64,000 nt of DNA from Bifidobacterium magnum (GTDB taxonomy: Bacteria > Actinomycetota > Actinomycetes > Actinomycetales > Bifidobacteriaceae). Shown here one piece after another: positions 45,924 to 55,007 of the stretch (the stretch's first letter is position 1; every line of letters starts with the position of its first letter). The translations under genes were made by a program, and so were the position numbers. The notes under the pieces were generated by a model. The model did not search any database. It was not told where the DNA came from and worked only from the letters and a program-made list of their open reading frames with translations. Where the stretch lies: positions 186,001-250,000 of the forward strand of contig NZ_JGZB01000003.1 of assembly GCF_000741255.1 (NCBI RefSeq). The letters run 5' to 3'.

Positions 45924-47366
45924 ATGCGTAAAGCAAAGATTGTGGACACCATTGGTCCAGCTACCGAATCTCTCGAAAACCTCACCAAGCTTGTGGAAGC
46001 CGGTATGGACGTTGCCCGCCTGAACCGTTCCCACGGTACGCCGGAAGACCACCTGCGCGTATACAACAACGTGCGTGAGGCCTCGAAGACCACGGGCCGC
46101 AACGTGGCAGTTCTCGTGGATCTGCAGGGTCCGAAGATTCGCTGCGGCTGGTTCAAGAAGAACGCTGAAGGTGAAGACAAGGTCCAGCTGACCGAGGGCC
46201 AGGAATTCATCATCACCACCGACGACATTGAAGGCGACGAGCACATCACGTCCTGCACCTTCAAGGGTCTGCCGGGTGATTGCCACGCTGGCGATCCGAT
46301 CCTGATCGACGACGGCAAGGTCCGCCTCGAGGTCACCAAGGTCGAAGGCAACAACGTATACACCAAGGTTATCGTGGCCGGCCCGGTTTCCAGCCACAAG
46401 GGCATCAACCTTCCGGGTGTCGCGGTGTCTCTGCCGGCACTGACCGAGAAGGACGAAGAGGATCTGCGTTGGGCCATCCGCACGGGTGCCGACATCATCG
46501 CCATGTCCTTCGTGCGTTTCGCTTCCGACATCGATCGCGCCCACGAGATCATGGACGAGGAAGGCCGCCGCATTCCGATCGTCGCCAAGATCGAGAAGCC
46601 GCAGGCTGTGGAGAACCTTGAGGACATCGTCAAGGTGTTCGACGGCATCATGGTCGCCCGTGGCGACATGGCCGTGGAAATGCCGTTCGAGGAAGTGCCG
46701 CTGGTAACCAAGCGCTGCATCGAACTGTCCCGCCAGTACGCCAAGCCGGTCATCGTGGCCACCGAAGTCCTGGGCTCCATGGTCCACTCTCCGGTCCCGA
46801 GCCGTGCAGAGGCTTCCGACTGCGCCAACGCCGTGCTTGACGGCGCCGACGCCACCATGACCTCCAACGAAACCGCCGTTGGCGAGTACCCGACGCAGAC
46901 CGTGAACACCATGGCCCGCATCTCCGGCTACGCCACCGAGCACGGCTTCGACCGCATCCCGCAGCTCAAGAAGCTCGACATGTCCAGCACGGGCGCCGTC
47001 TCTTCCGCTGCCGTGGATCTGGCCGACAAGCTCAACGCCAAGGCCATCGTGGCTTACACGCAGACCGGTTCCACCGTGCACCGCGTGTCCCGCGAGCGTC
47101 CGGCAACGCCGATCTACGGCCTGACCAACAACGAGCACACCTACCACTGGCTGGCTCTGAGCTGGGGCACCGAAGGCATCCTGCTCGACGAGGACTACCA
47201 CGACATGTCCCGCAAGGACCTCATGATCTTCACCGACAAGGTGCTGCGCGAAGCCGGCAAGGCTTCCAACGGCGACAAGATCGTGGTGCTGAGCTCCGCA
47301 CAGGGCGAGCACAAGCCGGGTCGCACCGACTCCATCTACGTCCACACCGTGGGCGCTTGCGACTGA
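45924..47366 (+). CDS. pyk: Pyruvate kinase
   Basis: The 480-residue glycolytic enzyme makes pyruvate and ATP from phosphoenolpyruvate. Visible are RKAKIVDTIGPATES, NRSHGTPEDH (the Asn-Arg-Ser-His motif, usually NFSHG), DLQGPKIRCGWF, KIEKPQAVENL with the catalytic Lys and Glu, VARGDMAVEMPFEEVP and SNETAVGEYPTQTV, then a C-terminal allosteric domain. Codon bias is strong. The leader of ~60 nt after the likely promoter has only a weak Shine-Dalgarno (GAAAGTGG). Confidence 0.97.
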   Translation: MRKAKIVDTIGPATESLENLTKLVEAGMDVARLNRSHGTPEDHLRVYNNVREASKTTGRNVAVLVDLQGPKIRCGWFKKNAEGEDKVQLTEGQEFIITTDDIEGDEHITSCTFKGLPGDCHAGDPILIDDGKVRLEVTKVEGNNVYTKVIVAGPVSSHKGINLPGVAVSLPALTEKDEEDLRWAIRTGADIIAMSFVRFASDIDRAHEIMDEEGRRIPIVAKIEKPQAVENLEDIVKVFDGIMVARGDMAVEMPFEEVPLVTKRCIELSRQYAKPVIVATEVLGSMVHSPVPSRAEASDCANAVLDGADATMTSNETAVGEYPTQTVNTMARISGYATEHGFDRIPQLKKLDMSSTGAVSSAAVDLADKLNAKAIVAYTQTGSTVHRVSRERPATPIYGLTNNEHTYHWLALSWGTEGILLDEDYHDMSRKDLMIFTDKVLREAGKASNGDKIVVLSSAQGEHKPGRTDSIYVHTVGACD

Positions 47367-47423
47367 TTTTTCAGCGACGCATACCGCTTGATAGGGCTTG
47401 AAAGAGCCTGACACAAGCGGCTG

Positions 47424-47456
47424 GGCGCATCCGAATTCGTTCGGATGCGCCTTTTG
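47424..47456 (+). terminator. Terminator after pyk
   Basis: GGCGCATCCGAA and TTCGGATGCGCC form a perfect 12-bp stem with a TTCG loop, followed by TTTT. Confidence 0.92.
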
Positions 47457-47718
47457 CGTTTTATATGTTGGACTACACGGGCGCGAGTTATGCCGCTAGC
47501 GCAAATATGGAGATTTTGGAAGAGACACGCGGGCGGTCATGTTGTGCCCTGTGAACAGCGCGGCACTTGTGTTCCGTATTTCATCAGCGGAATATACGGT
47601 GCGCCCGATGCGGAAAGGAATTCATGCGCATGATGATGCACTTACGCCGATGTTGCTGAACGGCACCATTATTCAACTCATATGCACAACACGACATTAT
47701 TTACGTAAGGACAACATC
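47457..47718. other. 262 bp between pyk terminator and cysK with no recognised gene
   Basis: Short open frames here (for example 47445-47633) show no domain, and I see no T-box, S-box or other familiar riboswitch. The cysK promoter must lie within it; ATATGTTGGACT and CATATGCACAAC are AT-richer spots, but none is convincing. Confidence 0.4.
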
Positions 47719-48648
47719 ATGGGCAATGTATATACCGCAGCCGACCAACTGATCGGCAACACCCCGCTGCTGGAAATGACGCATATCGAGCATGACGAAC
47801 ATCTCGACGCGCATATTCTCGCGAAGTTGGAATACCTCAACCCGGCCGGTTCGGTCAAGGACCGTGTAGCCAAGAACATGATCGACATGGCCGAACAGTC
47901 GGGCGAACTCCAGCCTGGCGGCACGATTATCGAGGCCACCTCCGGCAACACGGGCATTGGCCTGGCAAGTGTGGGCGCCGCACGCGGCTACCACGTGATC
48001 ATCGTGATGCCCGACACCATGAGCATGGAACGCCGCCGCCTCATGACGGCCTATGGCGCCCAGCTCGTGCTCACCCCGGGCGCCGACGGCATGACGGGCG
48101 CCATGGCTAAGGCCGCAGAGCTGCATGACGCCACGCCGGGCAGCATTGTGGCGGGCCAGTTCGTCAATCCGGCCAACCCGACGATTCACGTGGCGTCCAC
48201 GGGCCCGGAAATTTGGCGCGACACCGACGGCAAGGTCGACTACTTCGTGGCCGGCGTGGGCACGGGCGGCACGATTACGGGTGTCGGCGAATACCTGAAG
48301 CAGCAGAACCCCGATGTGAAGATCGTGGCCGTGGAACCCGAAGACTCCCCGGTGCTGAGCGAAGGCCACGCGGGTCCGCACAAGATCCAGGGCATTGGCG
48401 CGGGATTCGTGCCGGACGTGCTCGATACGAAGATTTATGATGAAGTCATCCGCGTCACGAACAGCGACGCGTTTACTACGGGCCGCATGATCGGCCGTAA
48501 GGAAGGCGTACTCGTAGGCATTTCTTCCGGCGCGGCGATGTGGGCCGCCATCCAGATCGCGAAGCGACCGGAGGCGCAGGGCAAGAACATCGTGGTGCTG
48601 CTGCCCGACAGCGGCGACCGCTACCTGTCCACTCCGTTGTTCGCGTAA
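47719..48648 (+). CDS. cysK: Cysteine synthase (O-acetylserine sulfhydrylase)
   Basis: The 309-residue PLP enzyme makes cysteine from O-acetylserine and sulfide. The PLP Lys is residue 47 ([14 protein letters not shown]), the substrate loop is [10 protein letters not shown] (74-83), the phosphate cradle is [10 protein letters not shown], and [11 protein letters not shown] follows. AAGG lies 8 nt before ATG 47719. cysE follows after 28 bp, giving the complete two-step route from serine. Confidence 0.96.
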   Translation: MGNVYTAADQLIGNTPLLEMTHIEHDEHLDAHILAKLEYLNPAGSVKDRVAKNMIDMAEQSGELQPGGTIIEATSGNTGIGLASVGAARGYHVIIVMPDTMSMERRRLMTAYGAQLVLTPGADGMTGAMAKAAELHDATPGSIVAGQFVNPANPTIHVASTGPEIWRDTDGKVDYFVAGVGTGGTITGVGEYLKQQNPDVKIVAVEPEDSPVLSEGHAGPHKIQGIGAGFVPDVLDTKIYDEVIRVTNSDAFTTGRMIGRKEGVLVGISSGAAMWAAIQIAKRPEAQGKNIVVLLPDSGDRYLSTPLFA

Positions 48649-48676
48649 CCGCTTCGCCTTACCGTTAGGAACCTTC

Positions 48677-49309
48677 ATGCCACGATCCTCTTCGGACCCG
48701 CTCTCTAGCGCCCTGTCCGTAATTTGCCACGAGCGCGGCGAGCTGCATGACTTGTTGTGCGCATACCAGCGCAGGGATCCGGCCGCACGCAGCCGGCTGG
48801 AAATATTCTTGCTGTATCCGGGTGTGCACGCCGTGCTCATGCATCGGGTGAGCCACTGGTTGTGGAGGCACGGTTTCCGTTTTCTGGCGCGCCTGCATTC
48901 CCAGATAGCCCGCCATATGACGGGCATCGAGATCCATCCGGGTGCGCAGATCGGCAAACGCTTCGTGATTGATCACGGCATGGGCATTGTGATCGGGGAG
49001 ACCGCACAAATCGGCAACGATTGCATGATCTACCATGGCGTGACGCTAGGAGGCACGGGCAAAGGCCACGGCAAGCGCCATCCCACGCTGAAAAACCATG
49101 TGATGGTCGGTTGCGGTGCCGCCGTGCTCGGCCCCGTGACCGTCGGCTGCTATTCGCGTGTGGCGGCGCAGGCCGTGGTGCTTCACGACGTGCCCAACTA
49201 CGCGACCGTGGCGGGGGTTCCGGCCAAAGTCGTGCGTTCGGTCAGGGACAATGACGAGATGGCGCATTCGAGCGCGTCGCTGCGTGACGACTGCGATTGC
49301 GGCAAGTAG
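48677..49309 (+). CDS. cysE: Serine O-acetyltransferase
   Basis: The 210-residue enzyme makes O-acetylserine for CysK. An N-terminal helical part (YPGVHAVLMHRVSHWLWRHG) is followed by a left-handed beta-helix of hexapeptide repeats (GIEIHPGAQIGKRFVIDHGMGIVIGETAQIGND). The catalytic His lies in IYHGVTLGGTGKGHGKRHP. It has the short form, with a C-terminal tail ending in Asp/Cys-rich DDCDCGK rather than the usual Ile that docks into CysK. It pairs with cysK upstream and ends at a strong two-way terminator. Confidence 0.95.
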   Translation: MPRSSSDPLSSALSVICHERGELHDLLCAYQRRDPAARSRLEIFLLYPGVHAVLMHRVSHWLWRHGFRFLARLHSQIARHMTGIEIHPGAQIGKRFVIDHGMGIVIGETAQIGNDCMIYHGVTLGGTGKGHGKRHPTLKNHVMVGCGAAVLGPVTVGCYSRVAAQAVVLHDVPNYATVAGVPAKVVRSVRDNDEMAHSSASLRDDCDCGK

Positions 49310-49332
49310 CCGCACTCTTAACCGTAGAATGC

Positions 49333-49380
49333 AAAAGCCGCCTGGCGGCATCTTCATTGATGCGCGCCATGGCGGCTTTT
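49333..49380. terminator. Two-way terminator between cysE and the NUDIX gene
   Basis: AAAAGCCGCC (49333-49342) pairs with GGCGGCTTTT (49371-49380). The stem continues inward through GGCG/CGCC and GCATC/GATGC around a TTCATT loop. A-run and T-run flanks let it work in both directions. Confidence 0.9.
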
Positions 49381-49404
49381 GGTATTCAGACGGGATCCTG
49401 GACT

Positions 49405-50016
49405 TTACTCGTGATCCAGTTCCGATTCGATCAGGAAATGCGGCGAGGCGAACAGGCGACCGATCGCGATAATCGACTTCGCGTCGATAATCGTACCGTT
49501 GAGCACCATGTCGTGCGCCTCCTGCGGCGTGTAGAACCGCACATGGGAGCGGTCCACATCCACCTGGCCGCCGTCGCCGGCCTTATGCAGGCCCGTGGCG
49601 AAGAACAGCGAGGTGCGCTGGTCCGAGAAGCTTGGCGTGTTGACAAAGCGGGCGAACTCGGAGAAATGCTCGGCTTCGTAACCGGCTTCTTCCAGCAGTT
49701 TGCGCTGTGCCACCCGCAGCGGCTGCTCGTCCTTTTCCAGGGCGTGTCCGGCCGGGATTTCCAGCGTCCAACGGTGAATGGGCAGGCGGTACTGTTCCAC
49801 GAGCGGAATGAGCCCCTCCGGGGTCAGTCCGATCACGCCCACGGAATCGCCGTTGTTCTTGTGCAACTGCATGCGTTCGAACGGGCCGCCGTCCATCGAA
49901 TCGAACTGGACATGGTCCACGTTGAAATGATGGTCCTCAACCACCGTTTCACGCATGGTTTCCTTGATCGAAGTGCTACGCCATGGATCAAAATGGCGAT
50001 ACGTCTTATGATTCAT
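49405..50016 (-). CDS. NUDIX hydrolase, ADP-ribose-pyrophosphatase-like, altered Nudix box
   Basis: The 203-residue product has the ADP-sugar hydrolase layout: VVEDHHFNVDHVQF, GVIGLTPEGLIPLVEQYRLP and the LEIPAGHALEKDE region. The Nudix helix, usually RExxEExG, reads RKLLEEAG, so one of the three metal-binding Glu is Lys, and the G-to-E spacing has one extra residue. It may be inactive or have changed metal use. GGAGG lies 5 nt before the ATG at 50016; the longer open frame runs through the tRNA and is not real. Confidence 0.8.
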   Translation of the reverse strand: MNHKTYRHFDPWRSTSIKETMRETVVEDHHFNVDHVQFDSMDGGPFERMQLHKNNGDSVGVIGLTPEGLIPLVEQYRLPIHRWTLEIPAGHALEKDEQPLRVAQRKLLEEAGYEAEHFSEFARFVNTPSFSDQRTSLFFATGLHKAGDGGQVDVDRSHVRFYTPQEAHDMVLNGTIIDAKSIIAIGRLFASPHFLIESELDHE

Positions 50017-50142
50017 AAATCCTCCCATCGCGTACATTTGGACTTCAATTGTAGGGAGAAAGCCGCTGGAAAGGTAGATGCCACTAGCATTTGGGCTCGA
50101 ATCTTTCACAATTTGCGACGGCAACACGCTGGCATCGAAAAT

Positions 50143-50170
50143 TTGCGTACATCCGAAAGTGTGGTATATT
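50143..50170 (+). promoter_or_regulatory. Promoter of the CAA-anticodon tRNA
   Basis: TTGCGT (50143-50148) and TATATT (50165-50170) are 16 bp apart, with a TG extension before the -10. TTGCCTAGGCAA at 50179-50190 is a perfect 12-bp palindrome ending one nt before the tRNA and could be a processing or control site. Confidence 0.6.
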
Positions 50171-50191
50171 CTCCTTTGTTGCCTAGGCAAC

Positions 50192-50265
50192 GCCCCTGTA
50201 TCCCAATTGGTAGAGGAGACAGCCTCAAAATCTGTACAGTGTGGGTTCGAGTCCCACCGGGGGCA
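50192..50265 (+). tRNA. tRNA with anticodon CAA (decodes UUG, Leu), short variable loop
   Basis: The acceptor GCCCCTG/CGGGGGC pairs fully, the discriminator is A and the T arm is GTGGG-TTCGAGT-CCCAC. The anticodon loop CTCAAAA gives CAA. The variable loop is only ACAGT (5 nt), whereas bacterial tRNA-Leu has a long class II arm, as at 10755. The D stem has only three pairs (TCC/GGA), and the anticodon stem has a C-T mismatch next to the loop. Decoding identity is read from the anticodon; the charging amino acid is not certain. No CCA is encoded. Confidence 0.7.
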
Positions 50266-50280
50266 CTGCAAATGGAAAGT

Positions 50281-50317
50281 CCAGAATCGTCCGGTTGTTG
50301 ACGGTTCTGGATTTTTT
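50281..50317 (+). terminator. Terminator after the CAA tRNA
   Basis: CCAGAATCGTC (50281-50291) pairs with GACGGTTCTGG (50300-50310), with one G-T pair, followed by ATTTTTTG. Confidence 0.92.
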
Positions 50318-50440
50318 GTTGGCACCGCTCGTTCCTGTTGCGGCCGTGCGCTAGAATAAACCGTTGGAACTCGGCGCATGACCCACCGACACATGCGTGC
50401 GGGAACAACATCAATGATGAGTGTGAAAGTGAATGTGACT

Positions 50441-51217
50441 ATGGCAGACAATGACGCGCAGCAACTGGATGATGTGCTCACCGAAGAAGAGTTGAAGAAC
50501 GTGAAGAACGAGACTGAACAGACGCAAGAGGCGGAAGAAACGCAGCAGGAAGAACCGCGCAAGCGCACCGTGGTGGTGGCGGAAGACGAATCCGTGAACC
50601 GTATGGATCTGGTCGCCATGCTTGAAGACAACGGCTATGAAGTGATCGGCGAGGCCGCCAACGGCGAAGAGGCGGTCGACCTGACGCGCGAAAAGCACCC
50701 GGACGTGGTGTGCATGGACGTGAAGATGCCGCGCATGAACGGCATTACCGCCGCAGGCATCATTTGCGACGAGAACTTGGCGCCGGTCGTCATGCTTACG
50801 GCCTTCTCCCAGACAGATCTGGTCAAGCAGGCCATTGGCGCGGGCGTTATGGCGTATGTGACCAAGCCGTACGAAGAATCCAAGCTGCTGCCGGCCATCG
50901 AGGTGGCCATGGGCCGCTTCGCGGAAATCAACGACCTGCTTGACGGCATCGACCGCGACGAGCAGGAACTCGACGATACGCGCAGGCAGCTCGAAGAAGT
51001 CGAGGCCAAGCTCAAGAAGGCCGAGGACACGCTTGAGGAGCGCAAGCTCGTCGACCGCGCCAAGGGCCTGCTTATGGACAAGGCGAACTTCACGGAGCAG
51101 GGCGCTTTCCGTTGGATCCAGAAGACTTCGATGGATCAGCGCGTCCCCAAGCGCCGTCTGGCCGAGGCCATTATCGCCAAATATGGCGACGCTAAGCCGG
51201 AAGCCAACGAGCACTGA
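50441..51217 (+). CDS. pdtaR: ANTAR-domain response regulator PdtaR
   Basis: The 258-residue product has an acidic Glu/Gln-rich N-terminal extension (~40 residues), a receiver domain (VVVAEDESVNRMDLVAML; phospho-Asp in CMDVKMPRMNG near residue 93; TAFSQ; VTKPYEES) and a coiled coil. An RNA-binding ANTAR domain follows (RKLVDRAKGLLMDKANFTEQGAFRWIQKTSMDQR). In mycobacteria PdtaS phosphorylates PdtaR, which binds nascent RNA as an antiterminator; pdtaS is at 15243 here. The start is uncertain: ATG 50441 gives MADNDAQQ, while 50414 and 50378 are in frame; none has a clear Shine-Dalgarno. Confidence 0.93.
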   Translation: MADNDAQQLDDVLTEEELKNVKNETEQTQEAEETQQEEPRKRTVVVAEDESVNRMDLVAMLEDNGYEVIGEAANGEEAVDLTREKHPDVVCMDVKMPRMNGITAAGIICDENLAPVVMLTAFSQTDLVKQAIGAGVMAYVTKPYEESKLLPAIEVAMGRFAEINDLLDGIDRDEQELDDTRRQLEEVEAKLKKAEDTLEERKLVDRAKGLLMDKANFTEQGAFRWIQKTSMDQRVPKRRLAEAIIAKYGDAKPEANEH

Positions 51218-51219
51218 TA

Positions 51220-51225
51220 TACGCT
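51220..51225 (+). promoter_or_regulatory. -10 element of polA
   Basis: TACGCT ends 6 nt before the ATG at 51232, and no Shine-Dalgarno is present. Confidence 0.45.
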
Positions 51226-51231
51226 AGTTGT

Positions 51232-54060
51232 ATGACGAAACAATCGAATGAACGCGGAACGCTTCTTGTGGTCGACGGCCACTCGATGGCGTTCCGCGCT
51301 TTTTATGCGCTTCCGGTAGACAATTTCAGTACGCCCTCGGGTCAGGCGACCAACGCGATCTGGGGCTTTTTCAATATGCTCGGCGAAGTCATTGGAGCCG
51401 AACACCCCACGCGGCTCGCCGTGGCGTTCGACGTGAAGGGCGGCACGTTCCGCAACGACATGCTGGAAGGTTACAAGGGTACGAGGCAGGCGGCTCCCGA
51501 GGAACTGCTCTCGCAAATTCCGCTGATCCAGCGCATGCTTGCGGCGCTGGGTGTCACCTATATAGAAAAGCCGGGATTCGAGGCCGACGACGTGATCGGC
51601 ACGCTCGCCACCATGGGGGAGCAGGCGGGACTGAAAACGCTGGTACTTTCGGGCGACAGGGATTCCTTCCAACTTATCGACAACGACATCACGGTGTTGT
51701 ATCCGGGGTACCATTTCAAGGAACTCAAGCACATGACGCCCGAGGCCGTGGAAGAAAAGTACCATGTGACGCCGGCGCAGTACCCGGATCTGGCCGCGTT
51801 GCGCGGCGAACAGTCGGACAATATTCCCGGCGTCCCGGGTGTGGGCGACGGATACGCGGCCAAATGGCTCAACCAGTACGGCAGTCTGGAAGGCATTATT
51901 GAGCACGCCGACGAAATCGGCGGCAAAAAGGGCCAGGCGCTGCGTGAGAACATTGAACAGGTGGAACTCAACCGCAAAGTCAACGCGCTCGTACGCGACT
52001 TGGACTTGGGAGTGACGATCGCCCAGCTCTCGTTCGGACGCGTGGACATGGCCGCGCTCAACGACCTGTTCGCCGAACTCGATTTCGGCGCGAGCACACG
52101 CAAGAAAATCATCGCCAACTTTACCGACGTTCCCGTCGACAGCGTTTCTTTTGCACCACAGGACGGCGACGTGACGGTAAGCGAACCGCAGATCGACGAA
52201 GTCTCCACCCCCGAGGAACTGCTGGCATGGGCCGAACTGCATTGCCCGGCCAAGCAGCCCGGTACCACCATTGACAAGCGCATGGAAACCATGGACATCG
52301 TGCGCCAACTGCACGAGCAGTCCCAGGAATGCGTTCCCGCGGTGGACGCTTCGTGGACGCTGCTGGCCGAAGGCAGCGCCAAGCCGGGCGCCTCCCGGCT
52401 GGACTCTGTGACATTGCTCGCCAACGGCCACGCCGTACATGTTCCCATGCAAGGCGACACGTATGTGGAAGCGCTGCATAGCATTCTCGACGAGCATGCC
52501 ACCACGCTGGTCGTGCACTCCTACAAGGAACATTTGCATATGCTGGCCGCCGCCGGCATCACGCTGCAAGTGCCGCTGTTCGACACGAAACTTGCGGGCT
52601 ACCTGGTGGAACCTGATTTCACGGGCGCCACGATCGAGGACTACGCCGAGCATTTCCTGAACGTGTCGGCCTCGGCCGCGCCGCAGGAACCGCAAGGCAT
52701 GCTCGACCTCGACGGGCTGGACGAGCCCGGTGACGCAAGCGAATCGGTACACAAGGCCGCGCTCGTGGAGGCGCTCGCCAAGCATTTGGCGTACGGTGTG
52801 CAGGAAAGTGAGCAATACGCGCTGCTGCGCGTCATTGAAATGCCCACCTCGTACACGCTGTTCTGCATGGAACAGACGGGTGCCGCCGTGGACATGGACC
52901 GTTTGCACGCCATGCACGCCGCGTTCGCGGACGAGGCGGACCAGTTGCAGCAGACCGCATGGGATGCGGCCGGCAGCCAATGCAACCTGCAGAGCCCCAA
53001 GCAGCTGGGCAAAGTGTTGTTTGAGGACATGGGCCTGACACCCACGAAGAAAACCAAAAAGGGTTCCTATAGCACGAACGCCGCGGCGTTGCAGAAACTG
53101 TACGCGGCGGCCGAGGAAGGCACGCAGGCGTTCACGTTCCTGGGCGCGCTGCTGCGCTACCGCGAAATCAACAAGCTCAAGCAGATTGTGCAGACGCTGA
53201 TCGACGCCGTCAATCCGCGCGACAACCGCATCCATACGACGTTCGAGCAGACCGTCGCGGCGACGGGACGCTTGAGCTCCGTGGACCCGAATCTGCAGAA
53301 CATTCCGAACCGCAACGCACAGGGCCGCGAAATCCGTTCCGCCTTCGTGCCGTCTGCCGATGATGTCGCGCTGTTGAGCGCCGACTATTCGCAGGTGGAA
53401 TTGCGCATCATGGCGGACCTGTCCCATGACGAGGCGCTGATCGACGCGTTTAAGTCGGGCATGGACTTCCACAAATATGTGGCGAGCCTCGTGTTCGGCA
53501 AGCCGGTAGACGAGATCACGGGCGACGAGCGCAGCCATGTGAAGGCCATGAGCTACGGTTTGGCGTACGGACTGAGCACCTACGGCCTGTCCCAGCAGCT
53601 CGGCATTCGCCCGCATGAGGCAGAACAGCTCAAGCAGCAGTACTTCTCGGTGTTTGGCAAAGTGCACGACTATTTGGAGTCGCTGGTCGCCACGGCGCGC
53701 AAACGCGGATATACGGAAACGATGTTCGGGCGCCGCCGCTATTTCCCGGCGTTGCGGTCGTCGAACCGTGTGGCGCGTGACGCGGCCGAACGTGCCGCGC
53801 TGAACGCCCCGATCCAGGGATCCGCGGCGGACATCATGAAAATGGCCATGATCCGCGCCCAGCACGCGCTGCGCTCGCACGGGCTGAAGAGCCGCATCGT
53901 GCTGCAGATCCACGACGAACTTGTGGTGGAACTCGCCGCAGGCGAGCAGGAGGAAGCCGTCTCGCTTGTCAAGGATGCCATGGAACATGCCGTGCATTTG
54001 GCCGTTCCGCTGAACGTGTCCACGGGCGTAGGATCGGATTGGCAGCTCGCGGCTCACTGA
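51232..54060 (+). CDS. polA: DNA polymerase I
   Basis: The 942-residue enzyme has an N-terminal 5'-nuclease (LLVVDGHSMAFRAFYALP, AFDVKGGTFRNDM, FEADDVIGTLA, SGDRDSFQLI, SDNIPGVPGVGDGYAAKWL), a middle 3'-5' exonuclease-like domain and a polymerase domain. The latter has motif A LLSADYSQVELRIMAD (near 715), motif B KAMSYGLAYGLS and motif C LQIHDELVVEL (near 891). The first exonuclease motif reads VDASWTLL instead of DTE, so proofreading is probably lost, as in other actinobacterial Pol I. It starts 14 nt after pdtaR with its own leaderless-type -10. Confidence 0.97.
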   Translation: MTKQSNERGTLLVVDGHSMAFRAFYALPVDNFSTPSGQATNAIWGFFNMLGEVIGAEHPTRLAVAFDVKGGTFRNDMLEGYKGTRQAAPEELLSQIPLIQRMLAALGVTYIEKPGFEADDVIGTLATMGEQAGLKTLVLSGDRDSFQLIDNDITVLYPGYHFKELKHMTPEAVEEKYHVTPAQYPDLAALRGEQSDNIPGVPGVGDGYAAKWLNQYGSLEGIIEHADEIGGKKGQALRENIEQVELNRKVNALVRDLDLGVTIAQLSFGRVDMAALNDLFAELDFGASTRKKIIANFTDVPVDSVSFAPQDGDVTVSEPQIDEVSTPEELLAWAELHCPAKQPGTTIDKRMETMDIVRQLHEQSQECVPAVDASWTLLAEGSAKPGASRLDSVTLLANGHAVHVPMQGDTYVEALHSILDEHATTLVVHSYKEHLHMLAAAGITLQVPLFDTKLAGYLVEPDFTGATIEDYAEHFLNVSASAAPQEPQGMLDLDGLDEPGDASESVHKAALVEALAKHLAYGVQESEQYALLRVIEMPTSYTLFCMEQTGAAVDMDRLHAMHAAFADEADQLQQTAWDAAGSQCNLQSPKQLGKVLFEDMGLTPTKKTKKGSYSTNAAALQKLYAAAEEGTQAFTFLGALLRYREINKLKQIVQTLIDAVNPRDNRIHTTFEQTVAATGRLSSVDPNLQNIPNRNAQGREIRSAFVPSADDVALLSADYSQVELRIMADLSHDEALIDAFKSGMDFHKYVASLVFGKPVDEITGDERSHVKAMSYGLAYGLSTYGLSQQLGIRPHEAEQLKQQYFSVFGKVHDYLESLVATARKRGYTETMFGRRRYFPALRSSNRVARDAAERAALNAPIQGSAADIMKMAMIRAQHALRSHGLKSRIVLQIHDELVVELAAGEQEEAVSLVKDAMEHAVHLAVPLNVSTGVGSDWQLAAH

Positions 54061-54107
54061 TCGCGAGCGACAGGATCGATATACGGCGATAGGAAAAGGG
54101 GAATGTG

Positions 54108-55007
54108 ATGGCGACATTACAACAGGCCGTGCAAGTGCTGGAAACGCTCTACCCGTTGCGGTACGCGGAAAGCTGGGATCATCCGGGCCTTATTGTGGGC
54201 GACTTGGAAGACGAGGTGCGTTCCATAGTGTTCGCGGCTGATCCGACCATGACCGTCATCGACGAGGCCATCGCCAGCGGCGCGGACCTGATCGTATGCC
54301 ACCATCCATTGTTCTTCCGCGCCGTGCACGAAGTGTCCACGCAGGGCTTCCGCGGACAGATTGTCAGCAAGCTCTACCGCAACCATTGCGCGCTGTGGGT
54401 GGGCCATACAAACGCCGACGCGTCCTACCGCGGCGTGGCCCAGGCGGCCGCCGACGCGTTCGGGCTGCTCGACCAGCGTCCGCTGATTCCCATTGACGAT
54501 CCCACGGCCGAACATGCGGTAGGCGAGGGGCGTGTGGGTCACCTGGCCGAACCCATGGCGCTTGAGGATTTCGCGGCCCTGGTGGCGCGCGAACTGCCCG
54601 CCACGCGCTATGGCGTGCAGGTGAGCGGCCCGCTGAACATGCCAGTCCAGCGCATTGCCGTGCTGCCAGGCTCGGGAGACTCGATGTTCGGCGACGTAAA
54701 CGCCTTGGGTGTCGACGTGTATGTGACGAGCGATTTGCGCCATCATCCGGCCACCGACGAAATGCAGCAAGCCCTGTACGAGGCGAAGATGAGGGAACAC
54801 GGCGTGCCGCTCGGCAACGGAGGAGCGCTTGATTCGCCGGCCGTAAGCCCGTGCCTGATCAACACTCCGCATAGCGCCATCGAATCGATGTGGTTCCGCT
54901 ACGCGCTTGAGGATGTTCCGGCCGCCATCGAGCAGGCGACGGGGGACAAGGTGGTTGCGCGTTGGAACGACATGCGTACCGACCCGTGGGATCTGGTGAT
55001 CAACTGA
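54108..55007 (+). CDS. NIF3-like (DUF34) dinuclear metal-centre protein
   Basis: The 299-residue product is a NIF3/YbgI-type protein: LYPLRYAESWDHPGLIVGDLEDEV, ADLIVCHHPLFFR with the metal-binding His pair, HTNADASYRGVAQAAADAF, VLPGSGDSMFGDVNALGVDVYVTSDLRHH. The metal-binding HxxxE late in the protein is less clear, since DSPAVSPCLINTPHSAIES replaces the usual late motif. The function is debated (a GTP cyclohydrolase-like or metal-chaperone role). AAAAGGGG precedes ATG 54108. Its TGA shares one A with the next ATG, so it is coupled to the NUDIX gene. Confidence 0.9.
   Translation: MATLQQAVQVLETLYPLRYAESWDHPGLIVGDLEDEVRSIVFAADPTMTVIDEAIASGADLIVCHHPLFFRAVHEVSTQGFRGQIVSKLYRNHCALWVGHTNADASYRGVAQAAADAFGLLDQRPLIPIDDPTAEHAVGEGRVGHLAEPMALEDFAALVARELPATRYGVQVSGPLNMPVQRIAVLPGSGDSMFGDVNALGVDVYVTSDLRHHPATDEMQQALYEAKMREHGVPLGNGGALDSPAVSPCLINTPHSAIESMWFRYALEDVPAAIEQATGDKVVARWNDMRTDPWDLVIN

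Noticed and set aside
47445-47633. A 62-codon frame between pyk and cysK
   Set aside because: It starts inside the pyk terminator and shows no family resemblance.
51136-54117. A 993-codon open frame opposite polA
   Set aside because: Same reason: codon bias of polA leaves the opposite frame free of stops. The product has no plausible folds.
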